64,000 bases of DNA from DAOPYU01 sp942493245 (GTDB lineage: Bacteria; Sumerlaeota; Sumerlaeia; UBA8349). The notes beneath the pieces were generated by a model. It was not told where the DNA came from. It saw only the letters and a list, made by a program, of their open reading frames with translations, and did no database searches. The position numbers and the translations under genes are program-made. The DNA lies in assembly GCA_942493245.1 (NCBI GenBank), contig OW818685.1, positions 2,356,001 through 2,420,000 of the forward strand, in the 5' to 3' direction. The stretch's first letter is position 1; every line of letters starts with the position of its first letter. This document shows positions 39,788 through 48,384 of the stretch, one piece after another.

Positions 39788-41641
39788 ATGACGCATTACC
39801 TGTCGCCGGGTGTGTACACCCGCGAGACCGATTTCAGTTTTTACGTGAAACAAATCTCCACCTCCGCGGCGGCGATGGTGGGCATCGCCGAACGGGGGCC
39901 GATCCACAAGCCCGTGCTGGTGACCAGCTGGGAGCAGTTCGTGAGCCGGTTCGGGGGCTACACGCCCGACGGCTACCTGGCCTACGCCGCCCGGGCGTTC
40001 TTCGACAACGGCGGTCAGGTCCTCTATGTGACCCGCGTTGCCCACATGACCGACCCCACCGACCGGGGGACGCTGACGGCGCTTCGCTCCTCCCTCACGC
40101 TCAACGGGCGCGACGGGGCCGCCGCCACACTGACGACCGGAACCGCCGGAACGAACCGGATCGTCTGGACGGCGAAGGCCAAGGGAACCGGTGGCAATCA
40201 GATCTCGATCGCGCTGGTGGCGGCGGGCAACAACACGCCCCTCTCGGTCGGCGTCAGCGGGAACGCGATCACGGTCGCCCTCGCCACCAACGCGTCCGCC
40301 CAGCCGGTCAGCACGGCGCCGCAGGTCGTGGCGGCCATTCTGGCCAGCGTGCCCGCCTCCGCGCTGGTGGTTGCAACGTCCGGTGATTCCGGGGTGGTGG
40401 TGGCCGCAGCGGCTGCCAACCTCTCCGGGGGGCTGAATACTCGGGAAGCGCTTCGGATCCGGGCGGCCAACGAGGGCGTCTGGGGCGACAAGATCTCGGT
40501 TCGGATCGAGGATGGCACACTGGACCCAGACGATGCCTTCAACCTCGTCGTGCGCTACAAGGGCGAGACGGTCGAGGTCTTCAAGGACCTCTCGATGGAC
40601 GAGTCGAAGCCGAACCATGTGGAACTCATGGTCAACGAGAAGTCGGACTACCTCGCCGTGCTCGACCTCTCCGCCACGACCGGCGCGGCTCTGGACCGTC
40701 CCGTCGTGGGCGAGTTCGCGCTCTCCGGGGGCGACAACGGGCTGGGTGAAATGGCTGATTCGGACTACATCGGCGATCCGTCCCAGCACACGGGCCTCTA
40801 CGCCTTCGGCGAGATCGACGCACTCAACATGCTGATGGTCCCCGGGGTGACGACCGCACCGGTTCTGGCGGCGGCCATCGCCTGGTGCGAGGGGCGGCAG
40901 GACGTGCTGCTGATCGCCGATACTCCCGTTCTGCTCGAGCCGCTCGAGGCGGTGGATTTCCGCAAGGGACAGGGCCTTTACACCCACGCCGCGTTCAACT
41001 CCTCCTATGCCGCCCTCTATTATCCCTGGCTGGAGATCAGCGACCCCGTGACGAACAGGAAGAAACTCATCCCCCCCTGCGGGGCGGTCGCCGGGTGCTA
41101 CGCCCGAAGCGACGACAAGACCCACGTCTGGTACGCCCCGGCGGGGATCGACCGGGGGCGGATCTTCAACGCCCTCTCCCTCGCATACAAAACCAGCCGG
41201 GGCGAGCGCGATGTGCTCTACCCGGAAGGGGTCAACGTCATCGCGGTCTTTCCCGACACGGGCCTCAACATCTGGGGGCAGCGCACGCTGCAGTCTCAAC
41301 CGTCCGCTCTGGACCGCGTCAATGTGCGCCGCCTCATGATGTACATCGAGGAGGCCATCGCCGAATCGTCGCGCTTCGTCGTCTTCGAGCCGAACCACCC
41401 GCAGACCTGGCGGGCGCTCAAGCGCCTGATCCAGCCCTTCCTGCAGGACATCAAGGAGAAGGGCGGACTGTACGACTTCGCCGTGCAGTGCGACGCGGAA
41501 ACGAATACCCCGGCCGTCATCGACCGCAACGAGATGGTCTGCCGGATCTTCGTCAAGCCCACCCGCACGGCCGAGTTTATCGAACTGAGTTTCGTCCTCA
41601 CCACCACGGGCGCGGACTTCAAGGAAATCTTCAGCAACTGA
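39788..41641 (+). CDS. Contractile tail sheath protein
   Basis: A 617-residue protein. The start YLSPGVYTRETDFSF is the diagnostic P-G-V-Y-x-x-E motif; MVGIAERGPIHKPVLVTSWEQFVSRFGGY and AARAFFDNGGQVLYVTRV follow in family order. The C-terminal third has SDRSD-type VNVRRLMMYIEEAIAESSRFVVFEPNHPQTW, FLQDIKEKGGLYDFAVQCDAETNTP and IDRNEMVCRIFVKPTRTAEFIELSFV, the conserved sheath core. A variable surface domain lies at about 100-260. It contracts to drive the tube through the envelope. Confidence 0.97.
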   Translation: MTHYLSPGVYTRETDFSFYVKQISTSAAAMVGIAERGPIHKPVLVTSWEQFVSRFGGYTPDGYLAYAARAFFDNGGQVLYVTRVAHMTDPTDRGTLTALRSSLTLNGRDGAAATLTTGTAGTNRIVWTAKAKGTGGNQISIALVAAGNNTPLSVGVSGNAITVALATNASAQPVSTAPQVVAAILASVPASALVVATSGDSGVVVAAAAANLSGGLNTREALRIRAANEGVWGDKISVRIEDGTLDPDDAFNLVVRYKGETVEVFKDLSMDESKPNHVELMVNEKSDYLAVLDLSATTGAALDRPVVGEFALSGGDNGLGEMADSDYIGDPSQHTGLYAFGEIDALNMLMVPGVTTAPVLAAAIAWCEGRQDVLLIADTPVLLEPLEAVDFRKGQGLYTHAAFNSSYAALYYPWLEISDPVTNRKKLIPPCGAVAGCYARSDDKTHVWYAPAGIDRGRIFNALSLAYKTSRGERDVLYPEGVNVIAVFPDTGLNIWGQRTLQSQPSALDRVNVRRLMMYIEEAIAESSRFVVFEPNHPQTWRALKRLIQPFLQDIKEKGGLYDFAVQCDAETNTPAVIDRNEMVCRIFVKPTRTAEFIELSFVLTTTGADFKEIFSN

Positions 41642-41656
41642 AAGGAGGGAATCTGA

Positions 41657-42124
41657 ATGCGCAGCGGCAACATGCCCAAGAGTCTGTTTCAAAACTGGCA
41701 GTTCGCCATCGAGGTGAACGGGTTCGACGTGGCCCTGTTCCACAAGGGACAGGAGCCGAAAACCGAGTTCGAGGAGGTCGCCTTCGCCCCCGCCGGTTCG
41801 ATGTTCGACCAGAAGGTGGCCGGACGGGTCAAGTTCGAGGACATCACCCTCGAGAAGGGCATCCTGCAGGACGGCTCCGACGCCTCGGCGCGCAAGTGGA
41901 TCCAGAATCAGGTGGACGTCAACGCCGTGGTCGGCGGTCTCCCCGCCGATTACATGCGCGATGTGGACATCGTCCGTTATGACCGAGCGGGGAACGAGAC
42001 CCGCCGCTGGACGCTTCACGGCGCGTGGGTGAAGACGCTCGAGTACGACGAACTCGAAGGCGCCAACACCGACAACACCATCGAAAAGCTGACCCTGACG
42101 TTTCAGTATTGGACGCAGGAGTAA
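41657..42124 (+). CDS. Tail tube protein (T4 gp19-like)
   Basis: A 155-residue protein directly after the sheath, with GGAGGG upstream. NWQFAIEVNGFDVALF, FEEVAFAPAGSMFDQKVAG, ITLEKGILQDGSDASARKWI, VDIVRYDRAGNETRRWTLHGAWVKTLEYDELEGANTDNTIEKLTLTFQYW (in parts) is the gp19/CIS-tube pattern: antiparallel beta barrel ending in an aromatic strand. It forms the inner tube. Confidence 0.92.
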   Translation: MRSGNMPKSLFQNWQFAIEVNGFDVALFHKGQEPKTEFEEVAFAPAGSMFDQKVAGRVKFEDITLEKGILQDGSDASARKWIQNQVDVNAVVGGLPADYMRDVDIVRYDRAGNETRRWTLHGAWVKTLEYDELEGANTDNTIEKLTLTFQYWTQE

Positions 42125-42217
42125 AACGCCGGTTCTCCTGTTTCGGGTTCTCAGGTGTCTGTCACACAGCCGGAGACCCGCAACGGGAAACTGAGAAACG
42201 ATTGAAAGGAACACACC

Positions 42218-42895
42218 ATGTATGTCTTTGAACTCCCCAGCGGCGGGGAAATCGAACTGCGCGAAATGACCGGGGCGGAAGAGGAAGCGTTGACGAACCA
42301 GCGGCTCATCCGTTCGGGCGACGCGATCAATCAGGTGCTGAAGAACTGCATCGTGCGCCTCGGAGTAAAGACCGAGCCTTCCATGCAGGATGTGCTCGAT
42401 CTGCTCTCCGGCGACCGGCTCTTCGCGCTGGTGCGGCTGCGCCAGATCTCGCTCGGCGACGAGGTGGAACTCGAAATGACCTGCACGAACCCGGTCTGCC
42501 GCGAGGTCAACCCCGTGGTGGTCAACCTTGACGAACTCAAAGTCACACCTTATGGGACAGAACGCGAGTTCGAGTTTTTGCTCCCCGGCTCGGGTAAGAC
42601 GGTCCGGTTCGGCTACCTCGACGGACACATGGAGAAACGCCTGGCCGCGCTCAAGGAGCCCAGCATCTCGTCGGCGATGTTGATCCGCCTGCTCAGTCTC
42701 GACGGCAAGGCGCCCAGCAAGAAGGACCTGGCCGACATGCCGCTGCGCGACCGCAGCGCTCTGCGTCAGGAAATGGCCCGGGTGGACGGAGGGATCGACA
42801 CGGTGGTTGAAGTCGCCTGTGGGGGATGCGGCGCCCTGCTGCGGACACGGCTCGAGGCCGAACCCGCTTTTTTATTCCCCGGAGTTCGCTCGTAA
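42218..42895 (+). CDS. Tail assembly chaperone (gp26-like), short form
   Basis: A 225-residue protein. FELPSGGEIELREMTGAEEEALTNQRLIRSG and VNQVLKNCIV-like INQVLKNCIVRLG resemble T4 gp26-like/tail assembly chaperone proteins. Two cysteine pairs (CTNPVCRE; CGGCGALL) may bind zinc. It lies between tube and tape measure. Near its end a slip site at 42868-42874 allows a 273-residue -1 product, so this is probably a gpG/gpGT-type chaperone pair. Confidence 0.7.
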   Translation: MYVFELPSGGEIELREMTGAEEEALTNQRLIRSGDAINQVLKNCIVRLGVKTEPSMQDVLDLLSGDRLFALVRLRQISLGDEVELEMTCTNPVCREVNPVVVNLDELKVTPYGTEREFEFLLPGSGKTVRFGYLDGHMEKRLAALKEPSISSAMLIRLLSLDGKAPSKKDLADMPLRDRSALRQEMARVDGGIDTVVEVACGGCGALLRTRLEAEPAFLFPGVRS

Positions 42896-42919
42896 GCGAC
42901 GCGTTCTTTCTCGCTTACG
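42868..42919 (+). promoter_or_regulatory. Programmed -1 ribosomal frameshift site
   Basis: In the zero frame GCT TTT TTA contains the canonical heptamer T TTT TTA (42868-42874). A perfect 9-bp hairpin CGTAAGCGA/TCGCTTACG (42891-42899/42911-42919, 11-nt loop) begins 16 nt downstream and spans the zero-frame stop TAA at 42893-42895. The -1 frame continues to 43038. Confidence 0.75.
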
Positions 42920-43038
42920 GCGGACTGCATTGGGGGTGGACAGAGGTTCGTTCGTTGCCGCTCGCGACGCGCCGACAATTCGTCGAGGCGCTCGAGCGGC
43001 AACTCGAGTTCGAACGGGAACAGATGAAGCGGCGTTAG
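42874..43038 (+). CDS. -1 frameshift extension of the tail assembly chaperone
   Basis: After the slip, translation continues IPRSSLVSDAFFLAYGGLHW and on through WTEVRSLPLATRRQFVEALERQ to MKRR (54 residues), giving a 273-residue fusion from 42218. The segment LHWGWTEVRSLPLATRRQFVEAL is a compact helical domain of the kind found after such chaperones, and there is no good independent ribosome site for it. Its end overlaps the convergent BrnA-like gene by 4 nt. As in lambda gpGT, the long form would recruit tape measure or tube subunits. Confidence 0.65.
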   Translation: MPRSSLVSDAFFLAYGGLHWGWTEVRSLPLATRRQFVEALERQLEFEREQMKRR

Positions 43039-43253
43039 GTCGCCCAACGCATGTCCAACGTCCGATGCGCGGCCATGCAGTCCTGCAGATACAAGTTGAT
43101 CAGCGACTGGTAGGGGATGTCATGCTGCGAGGAGAGCGCCTTGAAGTACTCGATGACATCCGGGTCCAATCGCAGCGTGATCTGCTTTTTGAGTTTGCGC
43201 GCGTAAGGATTCTTGCGCGCCTTCATCTTCGATAGATCGTATTCGTTTTTCAT
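43035..43253 (-). CDS. brnA: BrnA-like antitoxin
   Basis: A 72-residue protein: basic N-terminus (SKMKARKNPYARKLKKQI), then ITLRLDPDVIEYFKALSSQHDIPYQSLINLYLQDC (in parts), a ribbon-helix-helix fold typical of BrnA. It lies 1 nt after the BrnT gene on the minus strand, the standard toxin-then-antitoxin order of brnTA. BrnA neutralises BrnT and represses the operon. Confidence 0.85.
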   Translation of the reverse strand: MKNEYDLSKMKARKNPYARKLKKQITLRLDPDVIEYFKALSSQHDIPYQSLINLYLQDCMAAHRTLDMRWAT

Positions 43254-43254
43254 A

Positions 43255-43542
43255 TCAGGACCTCGTGTAATGCGTGGATTCAGATTGGGTGGCCTGCCGG
43301 GCCGAAATGATCCGGATGACGGATTCGCTCTCGCGGTAACAGTGACAGACCAGCAGGAGCCGAAGTTTATGGCTCAGACCCAGTAACAGGAAACGCTCCT
43401 CCGCATCGGAGTGCTTTTCGTCAAAAAAGAGGGTGGCATGCTCGTCGTAGAAGACCGACTGAGCCTCCTCAAAAGAAACGCCATGTTTCTTCAGGTTGGT
43501 TCGAGATTTTTGGGGATCCCACAGGATCTTCAGCTCGCTCAT
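43255..43542 (-). CDS. brnT: BrnT-like ribonuclease toxin
   Basis: A 95-residue protein starting at ATG 43542. ILWDPQKSRTNLKKHGVSFEEAQSVFYDEHATLFFDEKH (in parts), ERFLLLGLSHKLRLLLVCHCY and IRIISARQATQSE match BrnT: W-D-x-x-K-x-x-x-N-x-x-K-H-G at the start and I-R-x-I-S-A-R near the end. BrnT is a RelE-fold mRNA interferase. The pair lies within the tail operon, antisense to it. Confidence 0.92.
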   Translation of the reverse strand: MSELKILWDPQKSRTNLKKHGVSFEEAQSVFYDEHATLFFDEKHSDAEERFLLLGLSHKLRLLLVCHCYRESESVIRIISARQATQSESTHYTRS

Positions 43543-43544
43543 AA

Positions 43545-43578
43545 TTACAGTGTAACTACACGGGCTGAATGGGGTCAA
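43545..43578 (-). promoter_or_regulatory. Promoter and operator of brnTA
   Basis: On the minus strand TTGACC (43573-43578), 18 nt, TACACT (43549-43554), with the palindrome TTACAGTGTAA (43545-43555) across the -10 block, 2 nt before the brnT start. This suits autorepression by BrnA, and would give an almost leaderless transcript. Confidence 0.55.
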
Positions 43579-43683
43579 GCTTTTCCTGAGAAAAGAATGA
43601 AGCGGCGGTAACAGATGAGCGACCTTGCAACTGGATTTCGAGCGCGAGCAAATGGAGCGGCGGTGATCTGAACGGGCAGGGTC

Positions 43684-44229
43684 CTATCGCTCAATGTTCA
43701 ACAGATTAAAAAGGCAATCCTCCAAATTTCTGAGTGCTTCTTCATTCCCATGCTTGTGGTCTCGAAACGCATAGAAGAACCGGAAGACGAGGGGGCGACG
43801 CAATCCTCGATAAAGGATAATGGCAGGGCAATAATTTTCCTGATATCCGCAAAAGTGGCTGAATACGCGAACCGATAGAGTCTTATTCCATTTCTTTTTG
43901 TCCGACATGTTTAACAATTTGAACTGGTCACCAAATCGAGATAGCCAATGCTTCTCAATGTAGCCGCTCCAATTAGGTGATGCAGAGGTGATAACAATGC
44001 CACGAATTCCTGTGCGATACCGTTCGCACATACAAACAAGTAGAAGAATGCGTCCATACAGCCAGTATATTGTGACGCCGATAGCGGGGGTACATAAGAC
44101 TAAAAATCCCCAGATCCTCATCTGAATTATGTCGTAAGCAGCAATGCCCGAAATGACGATCAGAAAAGACGCGCAGCCGTATTCAGATCGGAGTGACGCT
44201 TCAGAAGAGGGTGTCGGTTTTCGGCTCAT
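43684..44229 (-). CDS. Membrane protein of unknown function, A+T-richer cargo
   Basis: A 181-residue protein on the minus strand within the tail block. Two membrane helices near the start (FLIVISGIAAYDIIQM; IWGFLVLCTPAIGVTIYWLYGRILLLVCM, in parts) are followed by a soluble domain of about 110 residues with no recognised family (GIVITSASPNWSGYIEKHW, FRFFYAFRDHKHGNEEAL). Base composition is clearly lower in G+C than in the neighbours, and the gene points against the operon, so it looks like a recently acquired moron gene expressed from the prophage, possibly for superinfection exclusion. Confidence 0.65.
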   Translation of the reverse strand: MSRKPTPSSEASLRSEYGCASFLIVISGIAAYDIIQMRIWGFLVLCTPAIGVTIYWLYGRILLLVCMCERYRTGIRGIVITSASPNWSGYIEKHWLSRFGDQFKLLNMSDKKKWNKTLSVRVFSHFCGYQENYCPAIILYRGLRRPLVFRFFYAFRDHKHGNEEALRNLEDCLFNLLNIER

Positions 44230-44343
44230 CTGTTCAGTTTCTCTGGTTATTCGAACGCGATTTCAACGAGATACAAAAGATCCATCTCCAATGAACGTTC
44301 GTCATTCTAACATGGCTCCTTACCTTTTCAAGGAATTATTCTA

Positions 44344-47300
44344 ATGAACGACTTTGGCCTCGGTATCATCGTCTCGATGAAGGACGCGTTCACGCAGAAC
44401 GCGCAGCGCATCCAGTCCTCCATGCAGTCGCTCGACGCCACGGTGGCGGCGGCCAGCGAGCGGATGACCCGCAATCTGGACCGCATCCAGAAGGGGACGA
44501 TACTGATCGGGGCGGGACTGGCCACCCTGGCCCTTCCCGCCGCGCTGGTCGCCTCAACCGTCGCCACCCAGCGGGCACTGGCCGAAATGGCGTCCCTGGG
44601 CACGAAGGACCTGCGCACACTGGAGGACGCCGCCGAGTCGTTCACCAATCAGTGGGCCGGTTTCAGCAAGGCCGAGTTCATCGGCGCCGCTTACGACGTC
44701 AAGTCCGCCCTGGCGAACCTCAGCGACGAAGCGGTCGGAACCTTCGCCGGGATGGCCGCTCTCACGGCGAAAGCCACCAAGGCCAGTATCCAGGAGATGG
44801 TGGGCACCTTCACGGTCGGCTACGGCATCTTCAAGCCCCTCATGTCCGACATGAGCGACATGGAGTGGGCGAAGACTTTCTCCGGGGCGATGGCTCAGAC
44901 GGTCGCCGCGTTCAAGACGACCGGTCCCCAGATGGCCGAGGCGATCAAGAACATCGGCGCGCTGGCCGCGTCGGCCAACGTTCCGCTTCAGGAGCAACTC
45001 GCCATTCTCGGACAACTCCAGACCACCATGCCCGGCTCCGAGGCGGGAACCCTCTACAAGGCCTTCATGATGAAGGCCGCCGAAGCGGGCCAGGAACTCG
45101 GGCTGGAGTTTGTCAACTCGACGGGCCAACTCAAGGGCGTTACGGACATTCTGAGAGAGATACAGGGTCTCTACCCCGACCTCTCCCAGGCAGCCACGCA
45201 GGTCAAACTCAAGAAGGCATTCGGTTCGGACGAGGCGCTCAAGTTCGTTCTCCAGATGTCGTCGGGCATGGAATCGCTGGAAAACAACATCCAGGGGATC
45301 GGAAAGGCCATGCGGAGCGGCACGGCAACGACCGAGGAGATGGCGCGGGCGATGAACCTCGACATCGGCTCGCAGATGCTCCTCCTCAAGCAGCAGATCG
45401 CCAACCTCGCCGAAATTCTGGGCCGGACTCTCCTGCCGGTGCTGATTCCCGTCATTCAGGGCGTCTCGAAGATGATTCTGGGTTTCCAGAACGTCGCGCG
45501 CCGTGTCCCCGGCCTGACACGGGTGGTCCTGGGATTGACGGCGGCGCTGGGCACGCTTCTCGTCGGGGCGGGTACGGTGATGGCGGCCGTGGGGTTGATC
45601 GGGGTGACGGCGCCCGCCCTCTCCGCAGGATTCTCCGCCATCGGCGCTGCGGCGGCCGGGGTGGGAGCGACGATCGCAGCCTGGCTCTGGCCGGTCACCG
45701 CGGTTATCGCGGCCCTGATCGGGTCTGTGTGGCTTCTGAAAGAAGCGTGGAGCCAAAATCTGGGCGGGATGCGGGACGCCGTGCTGGACGTCTGGAACCG
45801 GGTCTCGCTCGCGTTTCAGGGGATTCGGGCGCTGGTCACGTCTCTGAACGGGGGTGTAGGCCAAATGTCGGCGGAACTGGCCGGGAAACTCGAGTCGGCG
45901 GGTCTGATGAAATTCGTCGTGACGGTGTTTCGGACTTACTACCGCATCCGCGAGTATCTGGAGGGACTATCCGAAGCGTTCTCCCACAGTTTTGGCCGGG
46001 TCCGGACGATTCTCGAACCGGCGGTCCGCTCTCTCGTGGCCGCCTATGGATCGCTTTATCAAGCCCTCTTCTCCGTCTTTGAGGTGTTCGGGTTGGTTTC
46101 CACGGCTGCGGACGGCTCGGCTTTCCGAACCCTGGGCGCCCGGGTCGGGACGGTTCTGGGCGTTCTCGTCCAGATCGGGGCGTTCCTGTTGCGAGGAATT
46201 CTGAACACCCTGACCCGAACGATCCGGATTCTGAGTGTCGTGGTACGTGCATCGGTGTGGATGGGCAAGGCCCTGATCGGCACCTTCGTCTCGGTGAGCA
46301 AGTTCATCTGGACGTTTCTCCTGCCGGTCCGTCTGCTCGGGCAGGCGTTTATTGCCGTGGGACGGATCGTGTATGCGCTCTGGCGAATCTTCACGGGGGA
46401 CGGGTCGGTGCTGAGTGGACTCCAGTCTATCGGCAAGGCGGTGTTCGACTTTCTGCTGACGCCCTTCCGCTGGGCGTGGGACGTGATCACCGGATACTGG
46501 GCTCTTATCCGCCGGATCTTTGGGGCGATGGGGGATCTGGCGACCGGTCTGGCCACCCGGATCGGGCAGGTGTTTCTCAATCTGCCGGTGGTTGCGGGAT
46601 TGCGTCAGGTCTTCGGGACCGTGCGAGAGTTTCTCTCGGGCGATCTCGGGTTCTTCGACGCGGGCAAGCGGTTGGTTCGGAGTCTCGGCGAGGGGATCTG
46701 GTCGGCCGCCACCTATCCTTACCAGATCCTCCGCAAGGCGCTCGGAAAACTCCGCGATCTGCTCCCCTTCTCCGACGCGAAGGAAGGCCCGCTCTCCGTC
46801 CTGACCGCTTCGGGCGCGGCCCTGCTTCGGACCTTCGCGCAGGGGATGCGGCTCTCCGCCGATTTGCCCAAGCGAGTGTTCTCGGGGGTGGTCCAGGGCC
46901 TTCGTTCTTCTCTGGGATCGGCTGGAAATTGGGTGCGGGAAAAGGGACAGGCGGCTCTCAAAGGTGGGCAAGACCTGTGGAGCGGTTTGAGCGGTCGGAC
47001 GCAGGCCCTTGCCGGGAGGGTTTCCGAGGCGGTCTCGGCTCGTACCGTGGGATGGTGGGGGCGTCTCAAGGGCGGTGTGGCGGGCGCCACGCAGACGCTT
47101 CGTCCTTTTGTGCCGAGGGGGCCGTCGCGAGCGGTTCCGTTTCCAGCCGAGCGTCCGACCCGTGCCATCACTCCCGGTCTTTCCGGTGTTCTCCAGAATT
47201 TCATGCCCCGGTGGGAGATGCCGTTCCTTCCGGCGTTTCCGGGTGTCCCCCTTCTCGCCGGAGCCGCCGGACAACCTTCTCCTGTCGCGATGGGAGGACG

Positions 47301-47553
47301 ATCTGTGGATTCCGGTCGCGAGCGTTTTACTGCGTTTCAGAGACCGGGCGGGTCGTTTTCGTCGGAACCCGGTGGAGGTACCTCCGGTGAAAGTATCCGC
47401 CCTTTCCTCGAAACCCTGATCGCGAAACTCGACGCGCTGGCCGAGCGGCCCATTGCGCTTACCGTCACCACCCGCCTCAACGGACGGCAGATCGCCGAAG
47501 CGGTTTACAAAGACCTGCGCGAGCAGCGCATCCGCAACTATGAGACCCTCTGA
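44344..47553 (+). CDS. Tail tape measure protein
   Basis: A 1069-residue protein, by far the longest of the tail block, after tube and chaperone. The N-terminus SMKDAFTQNAQRIQSSMQSLD and the region ASLGTKDLRTLEDAAESF to VGTFAGMAALTAKATKASIQEMVGTFTVGYGIF (in parts) match the TP901-type tape measure core. Several hydrophobic stretches (LIGAGLATLALPAALVA; VLGLTAALGTLLVGAGTVMAAVGLIG; about 400-460) are membrane-active. The C-terminal 300 residues are rich in Pro, Gly and Arg. It sets tail length and helps DNA entry. Promoter copy 6 would need to read through the cargo to reach it. Confidence 0.92.
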   Translation: MNDFGLGIIVSMKDAFTQNAQRIQSSMQSLDATVAAASERMTRNLDRIQKGTILIGAGLATLALPAALVASTVATQRALAEMASLGTKDLRTLEDAAESFTNQWAGFSKAEFIGAAYDVKSALANLSDEAVGTFAGMAALTAKATKASIQEMVGTFTVGYGIFKPLMSDMSDMEWAKTFSGAMAQTVAAFKTTGPQMAEAIKNIGALAASANVPLQEQLAILGQLQTTMPGSEAGTLYKAFMMKAAEAGQELGLEFVNSTGQLKGVTDILREIQGLYPDLSQAATQVKLKKAFGSDEALKFVLQMSSGMESLENNIQGIGKAMRSGTATTEEMARAMNLDIGSQMLLLKQQIANLAEILGRTLLPVLIPVIQGVSKMILGFQNVARRVPGLTRVVLGLTAALGTLLVGAGTVMAAVGLIGVTAPALSAGFSAIGAAAAGVGATIAAWLWPVTAVIAALIGSVWLLKEAWSQNLGGMRDAVLDVWNRVSLAFQGIRALVTSLNGGVGQMSAELAGKLESAGLMKFVVTVFRTYYRIREYLEGLSEAFSHSFGRVRTILEPAVRSLVAAYGSLYQALFSVFEVFGLVSTAADGSAFRTLGARVGTVLGVLVQIGAFLLRGILNTLTRTIRILSVVVRASVWMGKALIGTFVSVSKFIWTFLLPVRLLGQAFIAVGRIVYALWRIFTGDGSVLSGLQSIGKAVFDFLLTPFRWAWDVITGYWALIRRIFGAMGDLATGLATRIGQVFLNLPVVAGLRQVFGTVREFLSGDLGFFDAGKRLVRSLGEGIWSAATYPYQILRKALGKLRDLLPFSDAKEGPLSVLTASGAALLRTFAQGMRLSADLPKRVFSGVVQGLRSSLGSAGNWVREKGQAALKGGQDLWSGLSGRTQALAGRVSEAVSARTVGWWGRLKGGVAGATQTLRPFVPRGPSRAVPFPAERPTRAITPGLSGVLQNFMPRWEMPFLPAFPGVPLLAGAAGQPSPVAMGGRSVDSGRERFTAFQRPGGSFSSEPGGGTSGESIRPFLETLIAKLDALAERPIALTVTTRLNGRQIAEAVYKDLREQRIRNYETL

Positions 47554-47555
47554 CC

Positions 47556-48026
47556 ATGCCCTGGGAACAGAAACAGATCAGCGGCTATCTGGTCGATGTG
47601 GACACGGGCGAACGGCTCGAGTTTCAGCACAACCCCAGCGACATCGGCGACGAAAAGTCCACGGACTATGCCGCCATCAAGATCCCCGGCCTGAGCCATC
47701 CGCGCTATCAATATGTGGCCGGGGAGGCGCGCCGGATCTCTTTCAAGATCGAGTTGTTCAAGGGACCGGTGAAAGAGCAGGTCCACTGGCTGCGGTCCCT
47801 GCTCTATCCCGAGCACGCCGGAACGATGCTCAAAAACGCCCCGCACCGCGTCCTGCTCCTGTTCGGCGACCTCTACCCCGGTGTCCTCTGTGTCGTACGT
47901 CAGGTCAAGGCCCGATATTTCCACCTGTTCGACCGGGATACGCTGCTGCCGCAACGTGCCGAGGTGGAGATCGTACTCGATGAATATGTGGAGGAATCCG
48001 TCAACTGGCAGGAGGTCCGTTTATGA
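47556..48026 (+). CDS. Baseplate/tube-end protein with CIS-tube-like fold
   Basis: A 156-residue protein 2 nt after the tape measure gene. GERLEFQHNPSDIGDEKS (the F-x-x-N-P motif), ISFKIELFKGPVKEQVHWLRSLLYP and GVLCVVRQVKARYFHLFDRDTLLPQRAEVEIVLDEYV (in parts) match the LysM-partner tail protein family (T4 gp53/CIS tube-initiator type). It links tube and baseplate hub. Confidence 0.72.
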   Translation: MPWEQKQISGYLVDVDTGERLEFQHNPSDIGDEKSTDYAAIKIPGLSHPRYQYVAGEARRISFKIELFKGPVKEQVHWLRSLLYPEHAGTMLKNAPHRVLLLFGDLYPGVLCVVRQVKARYFHLFDRDTLLPQRAEVEIVLDEYVEESVNWQEVRL

Positions 48027-48313
48027 TCGGCAAAAACTCGCGCTATGCCGCCTGTATCATCCTGCGGGACGGAGAGGGCGACTCCCTGGGCACGCGGCCG
48101 CGTATAGACACGACTCCGCGTTACGACGATCGGTTCCACACCGTCGTGGAAGGCGACCGGATCGACCTCCTCGCCCACCGTTACCTGGGCGACGTCCGGC
48201 TCTGGTGGATCGTGTGCGACTACAACGACCTCTTCTTCCCTCTGGAACTGGAAGCAGGGCTGGTCCTGCGCATCCCCTCGGTCGAGCATGTTCAGATGCG
48301 GATTCTGGAGTAG
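48023..48313 (+). CDS. LysM-domain tail protein
   Basis: A 96-residue protein in ATGA overlap with the previous gene. RFHTVVEGDRIDLLAHRYLGDVRLWWIVCDYNDLFFPLELEAGLVLRIPS (in parts) is a LysM fold: two strands flanking two helices, ending with the R-I-P strand. Such proteins (gpX/gp53-like) tie the baseplate together. It is the last gene before the AbiE remnant. Confidence 0.82.
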   Translation: MIGKNSRYAACIILRDGEGDSLGTRPRIDTTPRYDDRFHTVVEGDRIDLLAHRYLGDVRLWWIVCDYNDLFFPLELEAGLVLRIPSVEHVQMRILE

Positions 48314-48326
48314 GAACAGAAACCCC

Positions 48327-48364
48327 TTGACAGATTGTCAGAAAAAGCACTAATATTTCTGACA
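48327..48364 (+). promoter_or_regulatory. Promoter and operator of the AbiEi-like gene
   Basis: TTGACA (48327-48332), 18 nt, TAATAT (48351-48356). A perfect 9-nt inverted repeat TGTCAGAAA/TTTCTGACA (48336-48344/48356-48364) embraces the -10, plus a TGACAgatTGTCA palindrome over the -35. AbiEi antitoxins bind such inverted repeats to autorepress. Confidence 0.7.
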
Positions 48365-48384
48365 GATAGTGGGAGGGGAACGCC

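Noticed and set aside
42826..43038. The -1 frame segment as an independent gene from ATG 42826
   Set aside because: No ribosome site precedes that ATG, its first residues lie in the chaperone's cysteine region, and the slip heptamer explains its expression better.
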